Under the pieces are notes generated by a model. It saw only the letters and a program-made list of their open reading frames with translations, did not search any database and was not told the DNA's origin. From an uncultured Eubacteriales bacterium (GTDB lineage Bacteria; Bacillota; Clostridia; Peptostreptococcales; Anaerovoracaceae): a stretch of 56,215 bases of DNA. The DNA lies in assembly GCA_902786815.1 (NCBI GenBank), contig CADADV010000011.1:1-56215 (forward strand), in the 5' to 3' direction. The translations under genes and the position numbers were made by a program. Shown piece by piece: positions 1 through 6,766 of the stretch (its first letter is position 1; each line of letters starts with the position of its first letter).

Positions 1-91
1 AATCTCTGCAGCTGCACTTGTTTTATATAATAAGGGATACAGTTGGTCTGGCGAGGTCTTTTTTGGATCATAGCATCCGTCATGAAAACTG

Positions 92-501
92 TCAGCCATG
101 CTTCCCTCTTCGGATAGCGGTCATAATATCCATGTTGCCACGCCTGATTTCATCATCAAGCGCTGTAAGGATTGTGTCTTTTCTCTGCAGGAAATCCGGA
201 CCGGTCAGGTTCTTTCCTGAAATCGTGTGATGCGTGATAAAGCCGCAATCACATGTCAGGTTCTCAACAAAGGCTTTCAGTTCGATCAGCATCTCCTTCT
301 CCGAGAGCGGCGTGAACTCACTACGCTGCGCTTCCTCCAGAAGCGGCGTTCCCGGGAAAAGCGTAAGCCCGCCGGTTCCAACGATCATCGGATTGCACTG
401 ACTGAAGATCTTCGCCGAATTCACAGCGTATATGTATTCCATCTCCGGAAGGTAACGATTGATCATCTCCAGGATCGGCACCAGTTTCTCATAGGACAGG
501 G
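92..501 (-). pseudogene. Radical SAM protein, C-terminal remnant
   Basis: The reading frame keeps the C-terminal signature of the radical SAM family that resembles elongator-like/coproporphyrinogen-oxidase-like enzymes: a TLFPGTPLLEEA motif, then a helix rich in Glu and Lys, and a closing DTILTALDDEI-type helix. The N-terminal CxxxCxxC cluster that would bind the 4Fe-4S centre is absent. The part before residue ~50 also looks internally deleted: a stretch resembling YLPEMEYIYAVNSAKIF runs directly into SQCNPMIVGTGG, whereas intact relatives have many residues between these blocks. The frame is open through its upstream end because it is fused to a nitroreductase piece. It cannot be a working radical SAM enzyme. 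Family call by eye; exact subfamily uncertain. Confidence 0.6.
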
Positions 502-718
502 CCAGCGGGTCGGCCGGGTTCGTCCAAACCTGTCTGAGGTCGTAGCACACCAGGATCATCAGCGGCGCGTTAAAATAAAACTTCTACGGCTGGTAATTGC
601 AGGCTGTCGGTACAACGCGTCCGGCTTCCAGAATCCGATCAAGCTTTTCCTGCTCGATGGGCCTGCTGTCAAAAAAACGTTCTGAACATCTTGCTTTTGC
701 GAGTTCTAAAAAATCCTT
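502..718 (-). pseudogene. Nitroreductase, internally deleted remnant
   Basis: The N-terminal nitroreductase block is visible (DFLELAKARCSERFF, then KLDRILEAGRVVPTACNYQP) but has no start codon: the Met expected just before it is lost at the junction near 718. The frame then meets TAG at about 585 and continues in the same frame with KFYFNAPLMILVCYD and VWTNPADP, which in intact NAD(P)H-dependent nitroreductases lies some tens of residues further on. So an internal, frame-preserving deletion joined the two blocks. After the NPADP motif the frame passes into the radical SAM fragment, so the C-terminal half of the flavin fold is missing. Non-functional. Confidence 0.7.
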
Positions 719-719
719 T

Positions 720-954
720 GTGGCAATACATGGTGGAGTATTTTGTGAAGCGCTACACGCAGGAAGCAAAGGCAGTGCTTGGAACGGACACACTGGATAC
801 GCAGACCGCCTACAGCATCCGCCTCTACTGCTACGGCACCGCAGGCATGACCCGGGAATGGCTACTTGGCGATAACATCACGCCTGCGGAGACGATCGTT
901 ACGATGATGTTCCGGTCCATGCCTGAGGCGATGAAAAGGATTTTTTATAATTAG
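720..954 (+). pseudogene. TetR/AcrR regulator, C-terminal remnant
   Basis: The translated frame contains a TetR-type ligand-domain C terminus (EYFVKRYTQEAK, then YCYGTAGMTREWLLGD and a final MFRSMPEAMKRIFYN). The N-terminal helix-turn-helix is missing; the sequence immediately 5' belongs to the opposed nitroreductase fragment. The two fragments are head to head, so the original HTH region and the intergenic promoter were probably lost in one deletion. It may once have regulated the nitroreductase, but that is inference. Confidence 0.6.
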
Positions 955-976
955 CATGATGGATCAAAGGCAAGCA

Positions 977-1009
977 AAAGCCTCAGGAACGAGTTGTTCC
1001 CAAGGCTTT
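977..1009 (-). terminator. Terminator of flavodoxin gene
   Basis: Inverted repeat AAAGCCT...AGGCTTT with an inner GGAAC/GTTCC pair lies just downstream of the flavodoxin stop. On the minus strand it is followed by a short T tract (CTTTTGCTT). Consistent with an intrinsic terminator. Confidence 0.5.
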
Positions 1010-1076
1010 CATACACAATAGGATTAACTTTTGATCTGAAAAGTCAACTTCCGGATTACTGTGCTAGTCCGTCATT

Positions 1077-1538
1077 TCACTCTGCTCCGTTGTTATTAAT
1101 AATCCCTTCAAAAAACGCCACGGCTCCTTCAATTTCCTCCTCTGTCGGATGTCCTTTCTTGAGTCCTCCGACCAGCTTGAACGGTCCGAATGTGTCATAT
1201 CCGAAGCACCCATAGCGGCCGATGACTTTGCAGCCCTTTTTCTCTGCCGCGTCGGTAACTGCTTTGTAGAATCCATCGGACGGATTAGCACCGCTGGTCG
1301 TGATCAGGAACACATCTTTCCCCTCCGGGAGTTTCTCTTCCGCAAAAGCTATCATCTGTTTCGCAAAGCTTCCGTAGTATATTCCTGACGCGAGCCCGAT
1401 CATCTCATATTCTGACAGATCCGCATCGGATGCTTCCGTTACCCTGATCAGATCCACATCATGCTTATCTTTGATCGCATCCAGAAGCTTCTTCGTGTTC
1501 CCATGATGCTGCGAATAATATACGATTGCTGTTTTCAT
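1077..1538 (-). CDS. Flavodoxin family protein
   Basis: A 153-residue protein starting MKTAIVYYSQHHGNTKKL, the phosphate-binding loop of flavodoxins (S-x-x-x-G-N-T-x-K) directly after the first beta strand. A second FMN-loop region (GLASGIYYGSF) and ITTSGA follow, giving a complete flavodoxin fold of normal length. Such proteins carry electrons or act as small FMN oxidoreductases in the cytoplasm; the partner cannot be told. The start has AAAGGG about 7 bases upstream. It is monocistronic, flanked by decayed genes on both sides, so it may be the surviving member of an accessory set. Confidence 0.85.
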   Translation of the reverse strand: MKTAIVYYSQHHGNTKKLLDAIKDKHDVDLIRVTEASDADLSEYEMIGLASGIYYGSFAKQMIAFAEEKLPEGKDVFLITTSGANPSDGFYKAVTDAAEKKGCKVIGRYGCFGYDTFGPFKLVGGLKKGHPTEEEIEGAVAFFEGIINNNGAE

Positions 1539-1564
1539 TACGTTTCCCTTTCTTTCTCATTTTC

Positions 1565-1831
1565 TCACTGCACTACTTCCCAATATCCACCACGGTCAGA
1601 TCCATGTCTGACTAGTTTTCCACTATCCTTGAGCCCCTTGATAATACGCTCAACTTGCCGGCTGGACAATCCAATCTGTTCTGCTGCTTTTGCCGCACTG
1701 AGCTTCGGATTATCCTGCAAAAGCTCTAACAACCGCTTTTCATTATCTCCGACATTATCTCCGACATTATCTCCGACATCCTGAGTTGTCACCTTTATTT
1801 CAAGCAAAGCTTTCTTTAGCAGCTGCAGCAT
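1565..1831 (-). pseudogene. AAA_4-type (COG2865-like) protein, C-terminal stub
   Basis: The 88-residue frame has a repeated VGDN motif (three copies) followed by a winged-helix domain (LSAAKAAEQIGLSSRQVERIIKGLKDSGKLVRHG). That arrangement is typical of the extreme C terminus of the AlbA_2/ATP-dependent-helicase-like transcriptional regulators of COG2865. The AlbA_2 and ATPase parts, several hundred residues, are absent upstream, where the DNA is non-coding up to tsf. I read it as a truncated remnant. A short stand-alone DNA-binding protein is possible but no convincing ribosome binding site precedes the first Met. Confidence 0.55.
1742..1777. repeat. Three tandem 12-bp repeats
   Basis: Three perfect back-to-back copies of ATTATCTCCGAC (plus strand), which on the minus strand encode VGDN-VGDN-VGDN in the AAA_4 remnant. 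In-frame copy-number change would alter linker length only. Confidence 0.9.
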
Positions 1832-1959
1832 ATACTCAACAAATGGATTGATATGATTTCTGTGTGTTATCCTCTCCCAGCAACTTTACTGATTACTGCC
1901 CTTTTCGGAATAGCAGCTGTTTTGGTACCTAATTATACCATATTCTTCCTTTGAATTGC

Positions 1960-2164
1960 CTTTTTCCGCAATACAAAAGACCCCCGATTATGTCGGAAGT
2001 CTTTCGTTGCGATAATCTGTGGTAACTTGCGACAACTTGCCGTGTCAGGACAAGCATACGACATGCGGCTGACCGATCAGCCATCGCCTAAAAGGGCTCG
2101 GCTTCTCGGGCCGCAAAAGCATAAGGAGTCCCATCAGCTCGCAGAAACTCGCTGTGGCGACTCC
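1960..2164. other. Hairpin-rich non-coding segment
   Basis: Between the AAA_4 stub and the tsf terminator (1832-2164) I see no gene. It holds several strong inverted repeats: GGAGTC/GACTCC enclosing CAGC/GCTG (about 2122-2163), GGCTGA-TCGG-TCAGCC (about 2078-2093), and a terminator-like hairpin at 1976-2004 (AAAGAC, CCGA/TCGG, GTCTTT) followed by TTTTG on the minus strand. TTGCGATAA and TTGCGACAA are near-repeats 15 bases apart. Read on the minus strand this could be a ~190-nt structured RNA ending in a terminator, or the end of a decayed mobile element. Confidence 0.35.
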
Positions 2165-2203
2165 ATTAAAAAAGCCCTGAAAAAGTAGTATTCCCAGGGC
2201 TTT
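2165..2203 (-). terminator. Terminator of rpsB-tsf
   Basis: AAAGCCCTG...CAGGGCTTT inverted repeat, followed on the minus strand by TTTTTTAATGG. It lies 54 bases after the tsf stop and is a good intrinsic terminator for the rpsB-tsf operon. Confidence 0.8.
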
Positions 2204-2256
2204 CAAGGGTTTGCCAAATGATTATTGACTAAAAAGTTACTTCTTCATCTGAAAAG

Positions 2257-3345
2257 TTAACCTTTGATCTGTGCCGCTACTTCAGCTGCAAAGTCTTCTT
2301 CTTTCTTCTCGATGCCTTCGCCGACTTCGAATCTGATGACCTTGGTCAGTTTCAGATCCTTGTCAACAGTTCCCAGATACTGAGCGACTGTCTGCTTGCC
2401 GTCTTCTGCTCTGACGTAAGTCTGATCCAGCAGGCAGGATTCCTTCAGCTGCTTGGAGACACGGCCTTCAACCAGACCCTTGAAGATCTTGTTGTCAACG
2501 ATCTCTTCCTTAGCAGCGACAGCCAGACCAGCCAGCTTTGTCTTTGCTTCTTCTGAAAGGAAGTTCGGCAGATAGTTGAAGTTGAACTTCTTGTCTGCTC
2601 TCTTCTCTGCCAGAATCGCAGTGTCTTCTTCGCCCCATACGCCGTGTACCTTGTCGAGGAGTCCGTTCAGAATCGGCTTCGGAAGTGTGAACGGATCGTT
2701 CAGTGCGCTTTCCAGAGTGATCTTTCTGATGCTGGCCATTTCGTCATCTGAGATTTCATCTCTGCTGACATACTGCGGGTTCATTGCTGCAACCTGCATT
2801 GCGATGTTCTTCAGAGCTGTTTTGTTCTCATCATTGTCTGCTCCGTCAGCAGCAACGATAACGCCGATGTTTCCGCCGCCGTGAATGTAGGAAGCCAGAA
2901 CTTCTCCGGATGCCTTGTCGATTCTTCTGACTGACATGTTTTCACCGATCTTTGCGATGAGAGCTGTCAGAGCATCACCAACGGTTGCGCCTTCATAAGG
3001 CATAGCCTTGAATGCTTCGATGTCATTATTCTCTGCATCCAGTGCCAGCTTAGCCAGACCGTCTACGAAGCCGATGAACTCATCGTTCTTCGCAACGAAG
3101 TCTGTCTCGGAGTTGACTTCTACGATTGCTGCGGACTTGCCGTCTTCTGAGAAAGCAGTCTTAACAAGACCCATAGCCGCGATTCTTCCGGCCTTCTTTT
3201 CAGCCTTTGCAAGACCCTTTTCCTTCAGGATTTCTACAGCCTTATCCATATCTCCGTCAGCCTCTACGAGAGCCTTCTTGCAGTCCATCATACCGGAACC
3301 TGTCATGTCACGAAGTTCTTTTACCATCTTTGCAGTTACTGCCAT
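2257..3345 (-). CDS. tsf: Elongation factor Ts
   Basis: Guanine-nucleotide exchange factor for EF-Tu. The N-terminal UBA-like domain (MTGSGMMDCKKAL, then DMDKAVEILKEKG) and the EF-Tu contact motif TDFVAKND are intact, and the core GGNIGVIV and AMQVAAMNPQYVSRDE blocks follow. At 362 residues it is longer than usual for the family (about 280-310): roughly 60 extra residues, from about ITLESALND to IVDNKIFKG, separate the conserved block after YVSRDE from the conserved EGRVSKQLKE-LLDQ block, in the coiled-coil/C-terminal region. The ATG overlaps the rpsB stop by one base (TAATG), so translation is coupled. Downstream is a clear terminator. Confidence 0.97.
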   Translation of the reverse strand: MAVTAKMVKELRDMTGSGMMDCKKALVEADGDMDKAVEILKEKGLAKAEKKAGRIAAMGLVKTAFSEDGKSAAIVEVNSETDFVAKNDEFIGFVDGLAKLALDAENNDIEAFKAMPYEGATVGDALTALIAKIGENMSVRRIDKASGEVLASYIHGGGNIGVIVAADGADNDENKTALKNIAMQVAAMNPQYVSRDEISDDEMASIRKITLESALNDPFTLPKPILNGLLDKVHGVWGEEDTAILAEKRADKKFNFNYLPNFLSEEAKTKLAGLAVAAKEEIVDNKIFKGLVEGRVSKQLKESCLLDQTYVRAEDGKQTVAQYLGTVDKDLKLTKVIRFEVGEGIEKKEEDFAAEVAAQIKG

Positions 3346-4148
3346 TATTCTTCCTCCTTCGCTTCCTCAGCTGCTTCTTCAGCATCAGCCTCTTCTGCCT
3401 TTGCTTCTTCAGCTTCTTCAACTGTCTCTTCTACTTCTGCAGCCGGTTCGCTGTCGTCAAAGCTTTCGCCCTGCTTCGCTTCGATGATGGCGTCAGCCAT
3501 GCAGCTTGAGATCAGCTTGACTGCTCTGATCGCGTCGTCGTTTGCCGGGATGATGTAATCGACATCGTCCGGATCGCAGTTTGTATCAACGATACCAACA
3601 ACCGGGATTCCCAGAGTCTTTGCTTCGGATACGGCGATCTTTTCTTTCTTCGGGTCAACAACGAAGATTGCGCCAGGCATGCCCTTCATTTCCTTGATTC
3701 CGCCAAGGTTCTTGTTGAGCTTTTCATACTCTAATCTGAGCTTGAGGACTTCTTTCTTTGACAGCTTATCGAAGGTGCCGTCTTCTTCCATGGCTTCGAT
3801 GTCGTAGATTCTCTTGATTCTCTGAGAGATTGTCTTGTAGTTTGTGAGCATTCCGCCCAGCCATCTCTGGTTGACATAGAACATGTCACATCTCTTTGCT
3901 TCATCTTCGATCGCAGCCTGTGCCTGCTTCTTCGTTCCTACGAAGAGGATCGGCTTACCGGACTCAGCAACTTCCTTCATGAAAGCGTATGCTTCGTCGA
4001 TCTTTTTGACTGTTTTCTGCAGGTCGATGATGTAGATTCCGTTTCTCTCTGTGAAAATGTACGGAGCCATCTTAGGGTTCCATCTTCTGGTCTGATGTCC
4101 GAAGTGAACACCTGCTTCGAGTAACTGTTTCATTGAAATAACTGACAT
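3345..4148 (-). CDS. rpsB: 30S ribosomal protein S2
   Basis: The sequence [31 protein letters not shown], and the later [19 protein letters not shown] motif identify S2, a component of the small subunit. I chose the ATG at 4148 because AAAGGAG sits 8 bases upstream; an ATG 30 bases earlier would add ten residues not seen in S2. The C terminus carries a ~35-residue tail made almost only of Glu and Ala, common in Clostridia. First gene of the rpsB-tsf operon. The long GC-rich leader upstream may mediate autoregulation. Confidence 0.97.
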   Translation of the reverse strand: MSVISMKQLLEAGVHFGHQTRRWNPKMAPYIFTERNGIYIIDLQKTVKKIDEAYAFMKEVAESGKPILFVGTKKQAQAAIEDEAKRCDMFYVNQRWLGGMLTNYKTISQRIKRIYDIEAMEEDGTFDKLSKKEVLKLRLEYEKLNKNLGGIKEMKGMPGAIFVVDPKKEKIAVSEAKTLGIPVVGIVDTNCDPDDVDYIIPANDDAIRAVKLISSCMADAIIEAKQGESFDDSEPAAEVEETVEEAEEAKAEEADAEEAAEEAKEEE

Positions 4149-4374
4149 TCTTTTTTCTCCTTTCGGTTTTTCTTCCATCCACGTGAGGCGCGTCCGGGGA
4201 ATAAACCTTGTGCACGCTTTCGCCGCATTATGCGCGAGTCCTGCGCGACAGCCTTCGAGGCCGTTAAGGCACCGTCTTCCCCAAGCCAGACGTGTGCTGA
4301 ATTAATTTTTTCTGCGCCGCCCGTTCGCGGACGACACCGACGTTAAGCATACTATAAAAACCGCTTCATTGCAA
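4149..4374 (-). promoter_or_regulatory. rpsB promoter and long leader
   Basis: On the minus strand TTGCAA (4374-4369), a 17-base spacer and TATGCT (4351-4346) form a good sigma-A promoter. Transcription from about 4339 gives a ~190-nt GC-rich leader with several complementary tracts (for example GCGCAGGACTCGCGC). Ribosomal protein S2 operons often carry autoregulatory leaders in other bacteria; that function here is inference. Confidence 0.55.
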
Positions 4375-4450
4375 GGATTTTTCAAGCAAGTTTTCATATA
4401 ACAATGCAAAATCCAATGCAAAATCATCCGACGCCTTGCCTGCTTTCCGG

Positions 4451-4804
4451 TCAGGTCCCAAGCCTGTTTCTAATGTTCTCTCTTATGTATTCATCATACG
4501 CCCTTTTAAGTCTTCCAAAAGACCTTCCACCCATTTCGATTTTATGTCCGCTAACCATGACCGCTTCCTGCCTTCCAAGTCTGTAAATGTGCTGCATGTT
4601 GATGACATAGCTCTTATGTGGATGAGCAAACCGTTCATCGAGCATCGGCATCACCGAATCATACTTGCCATAAAAGCATATATCTTTCCCATCCGTGACA
4701 TATATCGTAATTTGGCGGCTGTGTTTTTCCATATAAAGAATCGTATCAAGTGGTACAGCAATGGTCGCATGCTGTTTTTTTACTGTGATTGCTTCAAAAC
4801 TCAT
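4451..4804 (-). CDS. Stand-alone LytTR DNA-binding protein
   Basis: About 117 residues that consist of a single LytTR domain: IAVPLDTILYMEKHSRQI, FYGKYDSVMPML, FAHPHKSYVINMQHI and GRSFGRLKRAYDEY match the ten-strand DNA-binding fold found in LytR/AgrA response regulators. There is no receiver domain. The start at 4804 is supported by GGAGG 7 bases upstream; the next in-frame Met (7 residues earlier) has none. LytTR proteins bind direct repeats and typically control virulence, bacteriocin or competence genes; no such target is adjacent. It sits alone between the omega-subunit terminator and the rpsB promoter. Stand-alone LytTR regulators (LytTR regulatory systems) are usually paired with a small membrane inhibitor, which I do not see. 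Confidence 0.85.
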   Translation of the reverse strand: MSFEAITVKKQHATIAVPLDTILYMEKHSRQITIYVTDGKDICFYGKYDSVMPMLDERFAHPHKSYVINMQHIYRLGRQEAVMVSGHKIEMGGRSFGRLKRAYDEYIRENIRNRLGT

Positions 4805-4920
4805 AAGAATGCCTCCATAATCCATGATTCTGACTTGAAACCGCTGTTTTCAGCGCCGGACGATTTTATCCAATATACTGAAGTCACTGCCCGTAAAAAA
4901 CTCTCAGTCGCCTGCGCAAA

Positions 4921-4950
4921 CAAAAACCCGGGGAAACCATGTCCCCCGGG
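4921..4950 (-). terminator. Terminator of yicC-gmk-rpoZ
   Basis: CCCGGGGG...TCCCCGGG stem read on the minus strand, followed by TTTTTGTTT, 31 bases after the rpoZ stop. Strong intrinsic terminator. Confidence 0.85.
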
Positions 4951-4980
4951 ATCCGTCTGTCTTTCCGCAAAAACGATTGC

Positions 4981-5172
4981 TTAGCCTTCTCTGTATGTGA
5001 TCAGATCTTCCGCGATCTCATTGGCAGCAATCGAAACCGGCTTGCTGACATCTTCTTCAGTCAGTTTCGGAATACCGTCGATGACCTCTCTGGCTCTCTT
5101 CGCCGCCAGAATCACCAGTGTATAACGGCTGTCCGCCTTTGTTCTGATTTCGTTAACTGATGGATATAACAT
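4981..5172 (-). CDS. rpoZ: RNA polymerase omega subunit
   Basis: A 63-residue protein with the omega signature SRYTLVILAAKRARE and a C-terminal KPVSIAANEIAED helix; omega stabilises beta-prime during assembly of RNA polymerase. AAGGAGG lies 7 bases before the ATG and overlaps the gmk stop region, so gmk and rpoZ are co-translated as in other Firmicutes. Length is normal for the clostridial form. Followed directly by a terminator; the coaBC and priA genes that often come next are not here. Confidence 0.93.
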   Translation of the reverse strand: MLYPSVNEIRTKADSRYTLVILAAKRAREVIDGIPKLTEEDVSKPVSIAANEIAEDLITYREG

Positions 5173-5174
5173 GT

Positions 5175-5744
5175 TCAGTCCTCCTTACCCTTTTCTATCC
5201 TCATGATCTGCTGCACTTGCCATACAGCTGTTTTGATATCGTCATTGACGACCAGATAATCGTAATCATCCGCGTGGGACATATCGTCCATAGCCTGCGT
5301 GAGCCTGCGCTCCAAAACCTCTTCTGTTTCGGTTCCCCGGTTCAGGATCCGTTCCCTGAGCGCTTCGATCGAAGGCGGCGCGATGAAAATCAGTATCGCG
5401 GCAGGATAGGCATCACGCACCTGGAACGCGCCGTGGTAGTCGATCTCCAGCAGCACATCATGCCCCTCATCGAGCCAGTTCATCACAGCTCTGCGCGGCG
5501 TGCCGTAGTAGTTCTCCACAAACTGATTATACTCCAGCAGCTGCCCCTCACGCAAAAGCTCCTCAAACTCGTCTTTGCCCACGAAGAAATAGTCGACTCC
5601 TTCGACCTCCCCTTCGCGGGGCACCCGCGTCGTCATGGACACCGAAAACCGCATATTGCTGTCCGCGTCCAGGACCCTCTTGCAGATTGTTCCCTTGCCG
5701 ACCCCTGACGGGCCGGAAATCACAAACAATTTTCCCTTTGCCAT
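5175..5744 (-). CDS. gmk: Guanylate kinase
   Basis: Converts GMP + ATP to GDP + ADP in purine nucleotide synthesis. The 189-residue protein has the P-loop GPSGVGKGT near the N terminus, the GMP-binding SMTTRVPREGEVEGVDYFF segment, and the lid region with RILNRGTE. GGAGA lies 9 bases before the ATG. The gene is between yicC and rpoZ, the standard order, but the small remA gene that frequently separates yicC and gmk in Firmicutes is absent: only ~65 bases lie between them. Confidence 0.96.
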   Translation of the reverse strand: MAKGKLFVISGPSGVGKGTICKRVLDADSNMRFSVSMTTRVPREGEVEGVDYFFVGKDEFEELLREGQLLEYNQFVENYYGTPRRAVMNWLDEGHDVLLEIDYHGAFQVRDAYPAAILIFIAPPSIEALRERILNRGTETEEVLERRLTQAMDDMSHADDYDYLVVNDDIKTAVWQVQQIMRIEKGKED

Positions 5745-5809
5745 CGATCATTCTCCAGTCGAATAAGAATTATAACACAACACACATTGAAATATCAACC
5801 TTTGTGTGC

Positions 5810-6694
5810 CTATTCGATATTCTGCACCTGCTCCCGGATCTTCTCGATCTCGCTCTTGGCCTCCAGCATCAGAGATGTGATTTCCAGATCGTTGGCTTTG
5901 GACCCAATGGTGTTGGTCTCCCGGTTCATCTCCTGGACCAGGAAATCCAGTTTCTTGCCGATGGCCCCGCTGCCTTCTGTCAGGAACGTACGCAGCTGAT
6001 CCATATGGCTGTCCAGACGTACCAGTTCTTCTGTGATACTGGCCTTGTCGGCAAAGATGGCTGCTTCCACAAGGATCCTCTCCTCGGGAACATCCACTTT
6101 GTCCTCCAGCAGTTCCTGGATGCGGCCATACATCTTGTCTTTGTACTCGGAGGCGACCTTCGGAGCGCGTTCGCTGATCCTCTTCACGATATCCTTGATG
6201 GTCTCTCCGCGCACCAGCAGATCCTCTGCCAGTTTGCCTCCTTCGATGGTCCGCATCTCGTCCAGATTGGCGGCTGCAAGTTCCACCGCGCTGCATATGA
6301 CGGCTGCGACTTCCTCTTCGTCCGCCACATCAGGGACCGCTTTCAGGACGTCCGGCATGGACGACACGAGACTGATGTCGATGTCTCCTCCTAGACCGTA
6401 ATTCTCCTTCAGTTCACGAAGTCTGGCGATGTACTGGTCCGCCACCGGCGTGTTCAGATTGACGGTGATGTCCCCCTCTGTCAGATTCTCGACGATGATG
6501 GAAACATCCGCCTTCCCGCGCTTAACCTGCTTCTTGATGATGCCTTTGATTTTCTCCTCTGCGAACGAGTACCGCTTCGGCATCTTGACGGTAATGTCCG
6601 CGTACCTGTGGTTTACGGTTTTGATTTCAGCGATGACGTTTCTCTTCCCATCGGAAAACTCGCCTCTGCCGAAACCGGTCATGCTTTTGATCAT
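5810..6694 (-). CDS. yicC: YicC/YloC family endoribonuclease
   Basis: Starts MIKSMTGFGRGEF, the hallmark of the YicC family, and ends with the DUF1732 block (ILVEAAIFADKASITEELVRLDSH, then GKKLDFLVQEMNRE and IREQVQNIE). YicC proteins are endoribonucleases involved in RNA turnover. The ATG at 6694 has AGGAG 8 bases upstream; an earlier in-frame Met lacks one and would place the start in the divergent promoter region. Length of about 294 residues is normal. Divergent from rqcH, with only ~70 bases between the starts. Confidence 0.93.
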   Translation of the reverse strand: MIKSMTGFGRGEFSDGKRNVIAEIKTVNHRYADITVKMPKRYSFAEEKIKGIIKKQVKRGKADVSIIVENLTEGDITVNLNTPVADQYIARLRELKENYGLGGDIDISLVSSMPDVLKAVPDVADEEEVAAVICSAVELAAANLDEMRTIEGGKLAEDLLVRGETIKDIVKRISERAPKVASEYKDKMYGRIQELLEDKVDVPEERILVEAAIFADKASITEELVRLDSHMDQLRTFLTEGSGAIGKKLDFLVQEMNRETNTIGSKANDLEITSLMLEAKSEIEKIREQVQNIE

Positions 6695-6766
6695 ACAATT
6701 TTCTCCTGTTTCTTTATAATTTATGATACTATTGGTATTGTAAATCAAAAGGAGCGTTACGTCAAA

